From Anastatus disparis (Eukaryota; Arthropoda; Insecta; Hymenoptera; Eupelmidae), in the NCBI GenBank assembly GCA_017163975.1, contig JAFFSR010000218.1, forward strand, positions 6,637,501 through 6,701,500: a stretch of DNA of 64,000 nucleotides, in the 5' to 3' direction. The position numbers were made by a program, and so were the translations under genes. This document shows, in pieces, positions 46,856-58,065 of this stretch. Under the pieces are notes generated by a model. That model made no database searches, was not told where the DNA came from, and was given only the letters and a program-made list of their open reading frames with translations. Positions within the stretch are counted from its first letter, which is position 1. The number at the start of each line of letters is the position of its first letter.

Positions 46856-48060
46856 TTCGAAAATATAAGTTACAGAAAAATGTTTAAAAGATTTAAAGAA
46901 AGTACAAGTTCAATACTTTAATTTAAGCTTTATTCTGCCGTCCAAAGTAGGAAAACCGCAACTCTAATACGATTCCTACGTAGTTAACTATGTTTATATT
47001 TCGGAAGAAGCTTTTTAATTTAGCAATTAAAAAGCTTATGTAGTTCAGAAATAAATTCAAAATTATTACTTATTTGTGAATATTTGTAGCAAATAACATA
47101 TGATGAATTTTCTACACTATTTTACTAGCATTTTTAATTGTTTTTTGAACCCAATGAGCTTTTTTACAAAAAGACTTAAATTAAATAATTTAACTTATAC
47201 TTTCTTTAATCTATTATAAATTTTTTGCTACAAGTTTTAATTTTTCGTTTCTTCAAATTCTTATTAGTGTTTCTTTATGGAAAGAAACAATATAAGTTAA
47301 TTTTTTTCATCGAAGAATTATATCCTGCAGTTCCAGATAAAGTCGTGAATTTCTGGTAAAGATGGAATTTGCCGAAAAATTTCGAAATTGGTGTTACAAA
47401 ATTTGATTTACTGATTGTAATTGATGCGTGTTATAAAGTAAACAAACTTTTATTTATACCTATAGGAGTGTGACACACTATTATTTCTTTATTTTTATTT
47501 GGTTAATAAATTACATTTTTTCATACAAGTATAAGTCGTTGGCAATTAAAAACCATATTGCGTTTCTAAACCAAAATAAAATAATTGACTTGAACTTTAA
47601 CAAACCAATATCAATAAAATATTGCTTTTAATTATTTAAAAAATTTTTTCATTCGAAAAAATAACGATATAGTAGAAATCTAGTTACAATGTTTTACAAG
47701 ACAAATAATATTACTTTTTTCTTTGGGACATTGAAAAATTAATATTCATCAAAAATTTATCCCAGAAATGTATACTATGTATGTTTAAATGTAATAAAAT
47801 ATTCAAATTATTTTCAATTTCAAACTGCCTTTTTGATTTTCTTATACTTTTTGCGCCATGATCCCATTATAATTTTTTTCATACCCATAAATCAATATTT
47901 TTTATTTTTAAATATTAGTATAAGCTTACACGCTTTACTCGTACAAGGATCGTTAACCAATCAGATTCATTCTAAATAACTAAACGTAAACCAATCAAAT
48001 TAAGTTTATATCAAGTTCATTTTGAAGGGTATTATGTTTTCATGAAAGAATAATTACATT
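46856..48060. other. AT-rich intergenic: receptor 3' flank and upstream flank
   Basis: 46856-47400 matches the 3' flank block of genes 1, 2 and 5 (CGTCCAAAGTA, TCATATCCTGCAGTTC-like). 47400-48060 has only loose similarity to other receptor upstream regions. No gene is seen. Confidence 0.55.
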
Positions 48061-48200
48061 GTCCTTAGTATATGTAATATCCACTCATAAAGTCAACAAT
48101 TTTTTGGCGAGTTTGAAAAGATCTGTTTAAATTAAAACGGTATTCCAAATTATAATTGGAGCATAAAAATATTTGATGTAAGGAAGAAGATTAGTTGGCC
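48061..48200 (+). promoter_or_regulatory. Conserved upstream block of the receptor at 48513
   Basis: The surrounding flank has diverged from the other genes, yet TCCTTAGTATATGTAATATCC, CACTCATAAAGTCAACAATT and GCATAAAAATATTTGATGT are retained in order, followed by AAGATTAGTTGGCC. This is stronger support for function than in the near-identical copies. Confidence 0.5.
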
Positions 48201-48512
48201 AAGATGAGAAAGGAGTTTACGAAAAGCTCATTATAATAAAGCTTGTTACTCATAAATTAAAAATATTTATAAATAATAAATAGAGAATTAACTATTAATC
48301 GTATCAAACATTTATACTATCAATAATTACAAGATCTTATGTATTTTGATCGATATCAGTTTGAACAAAATTGATTACGAAATCAAAATTTAAATAAAAC
48401 ATGTAAGATCTTCAACAATGATTCCATCATTTTGTCCATTACATGATTAAATTCTCATTTGAATATTATTAATTTTAAAAATAAGCACCATCAAACTAAA
48501 ATAATTCAGATA

Positions 48513-50489
48513 ATGAATAATCATAAAAGCGTTTTAAAATTCTTTTTTATAATCCTTGTTTTTTCTTATATAAATGGAAACAATATAAATAAATTAATAA
48601 AATCTATGTCGAATTATTTAACAAAAGTTTCATCAAGCCGTCATGTAACAATACTGACAGTACCTTCGCAGACGCCTATTATAAGTATTTTCAGTCCGAT
48701 TATGCAAGGATTAATTAACCAATTTCCATACATTATGATAGATTTAAAACAGATTCAATATTATGAAGAAAGTAAAAAATTTATATCAATCAAATCAAAA
48801 TTAGCCGATGAGTCAGAAGGTGTTGTGCCTCAATTTATGTTTGTTCCTTTTGATGGAAATGATGAAAATACAACATTGATTTTGTTAGATTATTTCTATT
48901 TGCTGATTGAATTATTGAGTAACAAACCCCGATCTCACTATCTTATATTTATCACTGGATACAAAAGTAAAAAAACTTTTGAGACATTTTTCCAGTCAGT
49001 TTGGCTCTCTAAATTTTTATACGTTATTATAGTAGAGATAATTATGACAAACGTTGAAAAAGATAGTAAAGGAATTTTACCGCCGTCTCTAAATAATACA
49101 AATGAAGTTTATGTACATCAATATAATCCATTCAATAAAGCATACACGAAAGAATCTTTTTCCGAAATTGTATTTACATATTATGATAAAATAAGAAATC
49201 TTCACGGATTCCCAATATCTGTAGCTTATAAAAAAGAAGACATGTATGTTAACGTTCCTGATCAATCAATGAAACACAAATGGGATACATTTTCTGGTGT
49301 CCAAGTGTCATTAGTAAAATATATATCCAGAGGTATGAATTTTACCGTTAATATCACGATGCCCAGTAAAGAACGAAGCGATATGATTCTTGCAATGAAG
49401 AATAACAGAATCGATCTCACTGTAAATGAATATGATATGATGAAAAAATTAAATTTCAAATTTACTACTAGTTGTCCGTACAAATATTTAAACAGTATTC
49501 ATTTGTTAATAAAACAATATGGTTATTATGAAACTAAACCCGCTTGGAATTTATTGATTTCAATATTTACAATTATATTAATTGTTGTAATTACAAGTAT
49601 TTTAATTCGTAAATTAAAGCTTAATGGTAATATTTGGTCAGTCTACAATGTAACTCTTACCTTATTCGGAAATTCAAGAATAGCAGTAACACAGTTATTA
49701 AAAGAGAGATTATTATTTTTGTGCTTGATTTATGTGTCAGTTACATTTTCAATTGATGTTTTGGAAGATTTACTTTTTGATTCACTGAATGTACAAAAAT
49801 TTTATACGATTAAAACATTTGATGATTTACATGCTACAGGAATGATGTTACGTGTACAAAACGCTACATATATATCAATGGTGCTTAATTCAACTTCGCT
49901 TGTAAATTACGCATTAGTAAATGATAAAAGATCATGCGTAGAGAGTTTGATTAAAGGCGATAAAATAAATGCATGCTGGGCTCATTATTACTGGTCAAAG
50001 CATGTTAAAAGTCTTTCAAATTCAAAAAATGGTTGGACTTTGAGTGTAGTTGAAGAGCCCCTTCTAGATTCTTGGTGTATTATAATACTATCGAACAAAT
50101 CACCATATGTCAGGAGATTTAATGAATTAATCCTACAATCTTTTGAATTTGGGTTTTTGAATTATTGGTTTGATAAAGAATGGTTAATTTACAGAGTAAA
50201 GAGAAAAAATTCAAATGCTGTAGATAGACTGCCGTTCCAAATAAAATTATTGAATAAAAGAACCGTTAACCAAATAGATTCAGAATCCGGATTGCTTGAA
50301 AAAATTATTTACATATTTATGATAGGATTCTCAGCAGCTTTCCTTGCGTTCGTGTATGAAGTTCGTTATCAAATCAAACATTTTATAAAAAATAATATTA
50401 ACTTCAGATTTTTTATGAGAATGATAGATTATTTCGATCTCTTAGGGATTAAAAATGATAAAACTCAAAGATTTTCGAGTATTATGTGA
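48513..50489 (+). CDS. Ionotropic receptor (divergent IR), gene 8
   Basis: An intact intronless IR of 658 residues from the ATG at 48513. The frame is open back to another ATG at 48459, but the shorter start matches the paralogs' MNKH-type beginning and puts the signal peptide at the N-terminus. HQYNPFNKAYTKE, GVQVSLVKYISRGMNF in S1, TM1 near 342-364, pore and TM2 to about 425, FDDLHATGMML at the S2 start, NGWTLSVVEEP, SNKSPYVRRFNELI, and TM3 near 598-622 with a tail of about 36 residues, longer than in genes 1 and 2. It is clearly diverged from the other intact genes and probably functional. The stop codon lies at the junction with a Penelope-like remnant, so the very end of the protein may be altered. 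Confidence 0.85.
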   Translation: MNNHKSVLKFFFIILVFSYINGNNINKLIKSMSNYLTKVSSSRHVTILTVPSQTPIISIFSPIMQGLINQFPYIMIDLKQIQYYEESKKFISIKSKLADESEGVVPQFMFVPFDGNDENTTLILLDYFYLLIELLSNKPRSHYLIFITGYKSKKTFETFFQSVWLSKFLYVIIVEIIMTNVEKDSKGILPPSLNNTNEVYVHQYNPFNKAYTKESFSEIVFTYYDKIRNLHGFPISVAYKKEDMYVNVPDQSMKHKWDTFSGVQVSLVKYISRGMNFTVNITMPSKERSDMILAMKNNRIDLTVNEYDMMKKLNFKFTTSCPYKYLNSIHLLIKQYGYYETKPAWNLLISIFTIILIVVITSILIRKLKLNGNIWSVYNVTLTLFGNSRIAVTQLLKERLLFLCLIYVSVTFSIDVLEDLLFDSLNVQKFYTIKTFDDLHATGMMLRVQNATYISMVLNSTSLVNYALVNDKRSCVESLIKGDKINACWAHYYWSKHVKSLSNSKNGWTLSVVEEPLLDSWCIIILSNKSPYVRRFNELILQSFEFGFLNYWFDKEWLIYRVKRKNSNAVDRLPFQIKLLNKRTVNQIDSESGLLEKIIYIFMIGFSAAFLAFVYEVRYQIKHFIKNNINFRFFMRMIDYFDLLGIKNDKTQRFSSIM

Positions 50490-51105
50490 CGTTTCGTCAG
50501 CCCAGGGTTTGCTGACCTCTTCAGACTTTATTAAAAAATAAAACAAATAAATAAAATATTACATTATATAAGAATATACAAGAACACACTTCCACCAATA
50601 AAGTTATAAAACAAACCTTAAAATTATATCGCACAAATTTTACATGATCGTCAAAATTTAAATATTAAGAGTAAGTATCCTCTTCGTCGACACAAATCAA
50701 ATTGACAACATACAATAATATTAAACTATAATAAACCTCCAGAAATGAAAAGAAAATACAAAATAATAAGTTATTGACCTTTAAGTCTTCTTATAATAGG
50801 TCTATATTTTCGGCTAAGAAATTTAATATCTTCTTTCTTATTAATACTGTTCTTATTTAAACTAATATATATCATTTCAGATAATTTTCTTTTTTTATAA
50901 TTTTTTTCCAAATCTAAAATTTTTGTTTCTTTAAAATCGAATTCATGTTTTGATAAATTTTTATGTGTAGAGAGAGCAGTTTCGCCACTTATACATTTTT
51001 GATGTTCATTTATACGCGTTTTTAATGACCTCTTTGTCTCACCGATGTATACAGCTGAGCATTCTTTACAATCTATCATATAATAATTCAACATTCAGAT
51101 TTTTT
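50487..51105 (-). mobile_element. Penelope-like element remnant with GIY-YIG endonuclease end
   Basis: On the - strand, 51094-50771 encodes the C-terminal end of a GIY-YIG endonuclease of the type fused to the RT of Penelope-like elements: YYMIDCKECSAVYIGETKRS, then TRINEH, and a basic tail. The 3' end (- strand) reads GAAGAGGTCAGCAAACCCTG then GGGCTGACGAAACGTCAC, typical of these elements, and abuts the receptor stop codon. RT and the upstream part are missing, so it is 5' truncated. The 107-codon frame is a relic and not a host gene. Confidence 0.85.
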
Positions 51106-51649
51106 AGACTATTAAAAAAATGTATTCATAAAAAGTAATAATCCTTATAAAGTTCATTAATGAGTCAAATGTCATCATCACTCAGTAAATATCTAGCTTT
51201 CGTAACCTCTTGTTGGATAGGATTTTTGACCATCTTTCGTGTTTAACGTGATGATTTCTATACTTTTTATTCCATTTCTATTCTGCAATTTGTATCATGC
51301 GTTTTTTTAAAAGTGCTCGTTGCAACGATTGGGACCCCACCACCGTAGTTTGTAGAAAAAAAATTTTAAATTAGTTCATATGAAAAATTTTTTGTGGTGC
51401 TGAAATCAACTATACAAGTTACATAACAAGAAAAGAACTCTTCCAACTTAAGTTTCCAGAATGAGATCGAAAACAGTTTATTTTAAGCTAATTCATATGT
51501 TTCTTTACAAAATGTTAAGTTACTGTTACACAATTGAAAAAAAAATTATCAATGTACGTTGTAATGTAAATTCGGTCGGAAAGGACTCAGAAATAATTTA
51601 TCTTAACCAAATAATATAAAGGAATGTTTGAAACAATTTTGAAAGTAGA

Positions 51650-51692
<43 letters not shown>

Positions 51693-52090
51693 TTTTAAAT
51701 TGCATCAATACTTTTTTTTATTCAATATTGATTTGCAATAAATGATTATCAAGTTGTAATATACAATGAAGTGCCCAGCTGTCAACTGAAATTGATTCTC
51801 TAGTTAAACCAGCCATTATCCATTGAATATTGATTTTGATTAATTAAAAAATTATTTTATTTGAAAAAATAACAGTGTAATAAAAATCCAGATGTAATAT
51901 TTTGAATGAAAAAAGATAATAATGCTTTTAAAATAATCACAATTTGAATTTACTCAATAATGAAATTTGTAAGTATACTTTTACGTTTAATTTTTATTTT
52001 ATTATTATTTTGTCTTGTTCTTCATTATATTATTAAGTTATTTAATATTATTTAACTATTTATTTCCAGTGTTATCTGAAATTTGTCTAA
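51106..52090. other. AT-rich intergenic stretch
   Basis: No gene is seen. A (TA)n tract lies at 51651-51688. 51980-52085 resembles 175-290, part of the SINE-like repeat near the window start. Confidence 0.6.
51651..51688. repeat. (TA)n microsatellite
   Basis: An uninterrupted alternating TA run of about 38 bp. Confidence 0.9.
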
Positions 52091-52479
52091 TTAAGAGGAG
52101 GTCACGTATCTCTGTCCTTTTCTAATGCAAGAATTGAGTTTTTTACAGAAACTAATAACTTTATCAAAAAATGAAGAGAAAGCCGCATCTCATAATAAAA
52201 AAAGCAATATTTTCTTTGATAAGAAAGAATTAATTTAATTGCTTCGTTTTCAAGAAAACCTTGAAAAACTTAAATCATAGTGGTTAGAGTGGACAATTTG
52301 GTTTTTCAAGGTTTTCTTGAAAACGAAGCAATAAAATTAATTTTTTCTCATCAAAGAAAATATTGCTTTTTTTGATGCAATATGCGGCTTTCTCTTCATT
52401 TTTTGATAAAGTTATTAGTTTTTGTAAAAAAATCATTTCTTTGATTAGAAAAGGACAGAGATACGTGACCTCCTCTTAA
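52091..52479. mobile_element. 389 bp foldback MITE
   Basis: The left end TTAAGAGGAGGTCACGTATC is mirrored by GATACGTGACCTCCTCTTAA on the right. The arms of about 170 bp include AACGAAGCAAT-type pairs around a short loop near 52290. The target duplication is not clear because both flanks are AT-rich. A terminal fragment of the same family is at 21165-21205. No coding sequence is seen. Confidence 0.88.
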
Positions 52480-52742
52480 TACAACTTTTTCTTTCAAACA
52501 TTTAAAAATTTATACTTATTAAAATTTAATCTGAAAAGTGTATATGTTGGGGTGCGATAAAATATTCAAATGATTTAAAATTCAAAACTTACTACTTGAT
52601 TTTTTCAAATATACTTCGCCATTATTTTTTTCATACCAATCAATCAATATTTTTTTATTAATATTATAACAAGCTACTACGGCAGACGCGTATTGGCTTA
52701 TTTAAAAGTCTATTTTTTTATTGTAAAAAGATAATTTATATT

Positions 52743-52880
52743 CTTTTTAGCATTCCTAATATCGACTCATAAGGACAACAGTTTTCTAGTAAGTTTGAAG
52801 AAATTGTTAAAATCAAAAAGGTATTTTGAGTTATAACAGAAGTATAACAATATTTGATGTAAGAACAAAGATTAATTGAC
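52743..52880 (+). promoter_or_regulatory. Conserved upstream block of the receptor at 53212
   Basis: It contains TTTTTAGCATTCCTAATATC, GACTCATAAGGACAACAG, AATATTTGATGTAAGAAC and AAGATTAATTGACC, in the same order as before the other receptors. Confidence 0.48.
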
Positions 52881-53211
52881 CAAAATGGGAAAAGACTTAA
52901 GCTTATTATTTATAAATTAAAAAATATTTGGACATATTTGGACATATTAAGTACATAAGTCAATGGGATTCGTTAAAAACTTTTAAGGCATCAATAACTA
53001 AAAACATATGTTTCAATTGATGCAAGATTCAAAATATTTACTTATCAAATTGAAACCCACATATAAAATACATGGATTTTTCATCAATTTCAATCACATC
53101 AGTTTTTTCATTAGGTAATTCAATTGCAATTTCAATTTTTTAATAATTTTTTAAATAATTTAAATAAGTTTTTTAATAACTTTTCGATTATATTCTCAAT
53201 CATAGGCTAAA

Positions 53212-55170
53212 ATGAATAAGTATTACAAATACAGTATTTTACAAATTTTCTACATCATCCTTATTTCGCCTCATATTAAATGTGACAATATGAATAAATT
53301 ATCAGCACACGTAACAAATTATCTGACAGAAGTTTTATCTGCACATCACATAACAATACTTGAAGTGTCTCCACGGGTACCGGCTATTAATTTTTTTCGT
53401 TCTATCATGCAACGATTGATTAATCAATTTTCTTATTTTATGATGGACTTAAATCAGATACAACATCATCGGAAAAGTAAAAAGCTTTTATCGATCACGT
53501 CAAAATTAGCTGAAAAGTCGGAATGTTTTGCCCCTCAATTACTGTTTCTTACTTTTGATGGTAATAACGGAAATGTAACATTATCTTTGTCAAAATATTT
53601 CCGTTTACTGGCCGAGTTATTAAGTAATAATCCTCGATCTCACTATCTTATATTTGTCACTGGATACCAAAGTAGCAAAACTTTTGAGACTTTCTTCCAG
53701 GCAATTTGGCTCTTTAAATTTTTACATGTTACTATTATAGAGACAATTATGAATTCAGTAAAAGATAACAGAAGAATCTTACAGTCTTTTTTAAATAATA
53801 CAAATGAAACTTTCATACATCAATATAACCCATTTAATAAAGTGTACACCAAAGAACCTTTTTCTGAAAATATTCCATTAAATCACAACAAAATGAAAAA
53901 CCTTCATAGATTTACATTGAATGTCGGTTATTGGAGGGAATCACTTGTTGTTACTAATCCACAGTATAATAAAACGGAATACAATTGGAATACAATAGGT
54001 GGGTTGCAAGTTTCATTAGTGAAATATATATCTCAAGGTATGAATTTCATCGTTAATATTACAATGCCCATTGATGATAATTCTAAAATGAGAAAAGCAA
54101 TGTTTACTGAAATTAATAACGACAGACTTGATTTCATTGTCAATTACATTCGTACGTCAAATGAGAACATTTTAAAACTAACTATTAGTTCTTTGTATTA
54201 TTATCCAAAGACTAGTAGCATGCTGGTGAAACAATATGGCTATTACGAAACTCGATCTATTTGGAATTTACTGATTAACGTTAGTCTAACAATACTAACT
54301 ATCGTAATAGCGAAGGTTTTGATTCGCAAATGGAATCTTGATAGTAAAATGTGGACAGTTTACAATATAACTCTTACTTTAATTGGGAGTCCAAAAATAT
54401 TAACATCCCAGAAATTAAAGGAGAGAATATTATTTACATACTTAATTTATGTATCAGTAACAACTTCGATTGAAATCTTAGAGAGTATATTTGATGTTTT
54501 GCATATACAAAAATTTTATGATTTAAAAACATTTGAAGATTTAAGAGATTCAGGAATGATGTTGTTCGCAAAAAAAAATAATCTAGAGATATTTGAATAC
54601 TTTAAAATTGTAAATTATAAGCTGGTTGATGATGGAATAGAAACTTGCATATATAGCTTGATCAAAAGTAATATGGTAAATGCATGTGGTGTATTCCATT
54701 TCTTAGCAATTGTATACGTCCAAGTATATTCTAATCCAAAAAATGGTTGGATTTTAAGTTTAATTGAACAACCTAAACATCCTGCTTGGTCTACTATAGC
54801 ATTATCAAATAAATCACCATATGTAACCAGATTCAATCAATTAATTCAACAAGCCTTTGAATGTGGTTTACCGAGTTATTGGATTCAACGTGAAATTAAA
54901 ATTTACATTGAAAATAGAAGTGATTTGCAGTTGGAAGATAAGCAACTGTTCAATGCACGTTTTCTAAAGAAAAAAATTCCTAAACGAACAATAGATACAG
55001 AATCCAAATTGCTTTTAAAACTTATTTGCGTGCTGGCGCTAGGATTCTCAACTGCTTTCTTCGCATTTATATATGAACTACGTTATCAAATTAAATATGT
55101 TATTAAAAATAATAAGTCCGTTTCAAAGATACTACAATTCATCAGGAGAAGCAATGTGAAGAAAAAATAA
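53212..55170 (+). CDS. Ionotropic receptor (divergent IR), gene 9
   Basis: An intact intronless IR of 652 residues, the most divergent of the intact set. A signal peptide covers about the first 23 residues. HQYNPFNKVYTKE near 202, GLQVSLVKYISQGMNF in S1, TM1 near 349-371, pore region MWTVYNITLTLIG, TM2 to about 430, NGWILSLIEQPKHPAWS, SNKSPYVTRFNQLIQQAFEC, TM3 near 604-627 and a basic tail. The ATG at 53212 fits the MNK-type start of paralogs. No frame disruption. It is probably a functional chemosensory channel, and the ligand is unknown. Confidence 0.85.
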   Translation: MNKYYKYSILQIFYIILISPHIKCDNMNKLSAHVTNYLTEVLSAHHITILEVSPRVPAINFFRSIMQRLINQFSYFMMDLNQIQHHRKSKKLLSITSKLAEKSECFAPQLLFLTFDGNNGNVTLSLSKYFRLLAELLSNNPRSHYLIFVTGYQSSKTFETFFQAIWLFKFLHVTIIETIMNSVKDNRRILQSFLNNTNETFIHQYNPFNKVYTKEPFSENIPLNHNKMKNLHRFTLNVGYWRESLVVTNPQYNKTEYNWNTIGGLQVSLVKYISQGMNFIVNITMPIDDNSKMRKAMFTEINNDRLDFIVNYIRTSNENILKLTISSLYYYPKTSSMLVKQYGYYETRSIWNLLINVSLTILTIVIAKVLIRKWNLDSKMWTVYNITLTLIGSPKILTSQKLKERILFTYLIYVSVTTSIEILESIFDVLHIQKFYDLKTFEDLRDSGMMLFAKKNNLEIFEYFKIVNYKLVDDGIETCIYSLIKSNMVNACGVFHFLAIVYVQVYSNPKNGWILSLIEQPKHPAWSTIALSNKSPYVTRFNQLIQQAFECGLPSYWIQREIKIYIENRSDLQLEDKQLFNARFLKKKIPKRTIDTESKLLLKLICVLALGFSTAFFAFIYELRYQIKYVIKNNKSVSKILQFIRRSNVKKK

Positions 55171-55184
55171 AATATTTTTTCGTC

Positions 55185-55390
55185 ATACCCTGTCCAAAAG
55201 CACAACTTTCGTCCTGGCACCGAAAAACAAAAGTTGCATTTTGGGCCCGGGTATGGCAAAAAATAGCATACCCACCACGGGAGGGAAAATGACGACTCCA
55301 TAGCACATGTTTACCACCCTCGCCTCCGGCTCGGATTGCAATTTACATGTGCTGTGGACTCGCCAGTATTTTACCTCTCTTGGTGTGTAA
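55185..55390. mobile_element. Double-hairpin element just after a receptor stop
   Basis: The first inverted pair is TTTTTCGTCATACC against GGGTATGGCAAAAAA, with the inner pair CACAACTTT and AAAGTTG. The second is ACCACGGGAGG with CATAGCACATGT against ACATGTGCTGTGG with CCTCTCTTGGTG. It is less AT-rich than the surroundings and non-coding. It looks like two adjacent or compound foldback MITEs and may lie in the 3' UTR of gene 9. Confidence 0.55.
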
Positions 55391-55446
55391 TATACTATTT
55401 CTTTAAATTAAACAAGTTAATAACATATTTTTATGCATCAGGAGTA

Positions 55447-56793
55447 AGGTAGTGGAACCAATTATTGATCATTTAAGGAAAAGCTTGAAAAAAAATACAA
55501 ATAATTTAATTTTTAATAAATAAAATTATATAAAACCTATTTTTTTAGAAAATATAGTACTTATTTATCACGAAAATAATTAATTTTATTCATTTTATGC
55601 AATAAATATTTTTTAATTTCTATTTTATTTTAAGCATCGTAAGAACCAATTATTGATCAGCATTTTAGGTTAGGAACCAATTATTAATCAAGGGAAGAAC
55701 CATTTATTGATAACATTAAATTCTGGAAACTAGGATGCATAAATTCATTTATTTTTTAAAATAACTTTATCTTATAAAGTTAAATCTTGTACAGATATTA
55801 AATTTTATATTAAATAATAATAATTGAAACTGAAATTGCAGCCTTAAACAACATATTTAAATATAATTTAAGTATGTATACATTCATGAATACAAGGAAA
55901 ACGATTCATTATTAAAATACTCAAAAATAGTGCATAGTTACTGCTTAAAACTATAAAATTTGTAATAAATTACATTTTTTTTTAATCAGTCTACTTTTTC
56001 TTTTTTAATTATTTTTTTAGGCTTGATATTCTTTAATTTATTTCTAATTATTTTCTTCTGAAATCAAAGTTTTATTTTGTTTTACCACTTGACTTTTACA
56101 TGACAAATTTTCAACGATCTCTAAATGTAATTGTTTAGTCTGAGCTTCTAATAATGATCGTTTTTCTTCTGATGTCTTACTTTAACTCCTGTCCTAACCT
56201 CATTTACAGCTTTTTCCATATCGGAATTATTGTTTTTCTTTGTACTGTTTTTTTCTAGAAAAAAACCAATGAAATAATAAATATAACTAATTTAACTTTA
56301 TAAATATTTTATTTCTTTTAAAATAACTTGAAAAAATCATTAGAGATTCGATTATCAATAATAGGTTCCCTGTATAATTTAAGTAACCAATTGATAATCA
56401 TTAAAATAAATAAGGCTTAGTTGTATAAATAAATTCGTACCTCTTTTAATTTTGCCATTTTAATGCTTTAATTTATGTTTAAAGAATCCCTTTAATAAAA
56501 ATATCACTCAAAAGCAAAGAAAAAATGCATTACGTCCACTCACTGTTCTTCCGCCATTGCTTAAGCTGTTGCCCGTGCAAACACATGAAACGTAACAGAC
56601 GATTTTCATGAATTTTTTTTTCAAATTTGACAAACTGATTGAGTATAAAAACTTTTGAAATAAGTTTATCAATGCTGTATTTATTAAATATAATTTCTTT
56701 TTAATAAAAAAAAATCTTAAAACTATTTTAAAATAAATTTTTTTACAAAATTATCATTATTTGGTCCCCGATCAGTGATTGGTTCCACTACCT
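55447..56793. mobile_element. 1.35 kb TIR transposon, possibly pogo-like, decayed
   Basis: The ends AGGTAGTGGAACCAATTATT and GATTGGTTCCACTACCT are inverted repeats of about 25 bp with some mismatches, bordered by TA on both sides (55445-55446, 56794-56795). The phrase GAACCAATTATTGATCA recurs near 55454, 55640, 55675 and 55703, in the manner of subterminal transposase sites. On the - strand at about 56270-56070, broken frames read NNNSDMEKAVNEVRTG and, after a shift, SEEKRSLLEAQTKQLHLE. The first resembles the start of a Psq-type helix-turn-helix of pogo transposases, which is a weak resemblance. No catalytic domain is seen. Confidence 0.75.
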
Positions 56794-57937
56794 TATGTAT
56801 TTAGTTCCAGAGAGTTAAAAAAAAGCATTTGCTGACCAAGCCACCTTAAATTATATATCAAGGATACTAACAAGGAGAGGTCCTCACCTTCGGGAAAGGA
56901 TTTGGTTGAAACTACAGGTTATGAATTGTTCGATAAAAAAAATGAGCAATTGGACGAAAAAAAGAAAAATGTTTTTTCTTTGTGTCCAATAAGCTTTAGA
57001 GACAAAGATAGAGACTTATGTAGATTAAAAATTATGCTTAATTCCAAGTTACTATTTATTTGTAAATATTTCTTGTATATAACATATGTTAAATGTCCTG
57101 TATTATTTTACTCACATAGTTTGATTGCTTTTTGAACTAGGTTGGCTTTTTTTTAATAAAAGTATTCCACTAATAAAAATGATCAGACTAACGAAATCAT
57201 CCAGTAATATCACGTTATTTTAAAATCACAGAAAAAGAACTATCATAGAATATGTTTCCGTTGACTGTACTTTCATTAATATATTATACATTTATCTATA
57301 AGGGTTTTAGTCTTTCATTTATTTAAGTTTTTATTAGTATTTCTTTTTCCTGTATTTTCAAAAAAAATGTCTATAACTTTGTCTCTGGAAACTATTGGAT
57401 AGAAAGAAAAAACATGAGATTTTTTTTTCATCCGGGAATCATATCCTGCAGTTTCAGACAAAGTCGTAGATATAAAAATTAATACAACTTTTTAAAAAAT
57501 ATTATTTGATTAATTTTATGAAATTTGTTGACTCCTAAGAAACCGCCATCCATAAAAGTGATTATTTAAAAAATTTTTTCATTTGAAAAATAACGGTATA
57601 GTAAAAATCCAGTAGCAATGTTTAACATTAAAATCAATATTACTTTTTATTCGAATATTGAAAAATTTATATTTATTAAAATTTAACTTGAAAAATCTAT
57701 ATTGCATATGTTTAGATGCGCAATAAAATATTAAAATTATTTTCAATTTGCTATTTGACTTTTCGAACATTCTTTGCCATCATCTCAGTATAATTTTTTT
57801 AATACCTGTAGATCAATATTGTTTTACTTTTAAAAAATTAGTCGAAGCTTAAACGCTCCACAAGTATTATTAAATAAATCGAATTAAGTTCAAATCAAGC
57901 TCATTTAACAGGATATTATCATTTCATGGAAAAATAA
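56794..57937. repeat. Rearranged receptor flank blocks
   Basis: 57018-57100 resembles the 3' flank of genes 1 and 2 in the same sense. 56955-57020 resembles a piece of it in inverted sense (TTGTGTCCAATAAGCTTTAG). 57290-57480 is another direct copy, ending ATCATATCCTGCAGTTTC. No receptor coding sequence remains between. The 77-codon frame at 56902 is flank-derived and not called as a gene. This is likely the scar of a deleted receptor copy. Confidence 0.5.
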
Positions 57938-58065
57938 TTTATGTTGTTTTTAGCATTTCCAATGTTAATTCATAGAGACAACTATTTCGTAGCGGGTTGA
58001 AAAAATAATATTGTCAGAGATAAAAAGATATTCTAAACTACAGGAATATTTTAGTAGATTAGTTA
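57938..58065 (+). promoter_or_regulatory. Conserved upstream block of the split receptor at 58502
   Basis: TTTTTAGCATTTCCAATGTT, ATTCATAGAGACAACTATTT and a shortened second half are retained. The GCATAAA-type stretch is degraded compared with other genes. Confidence 0.4.

Noticed and set aside
56902..57135. 77-codon frame downstream of the TIR element
   Set aside because: The sequence is rearranged receptor 3' flank, parts of which are seen elsewhere in non-coding context. The frame is not preserved in the other copies.
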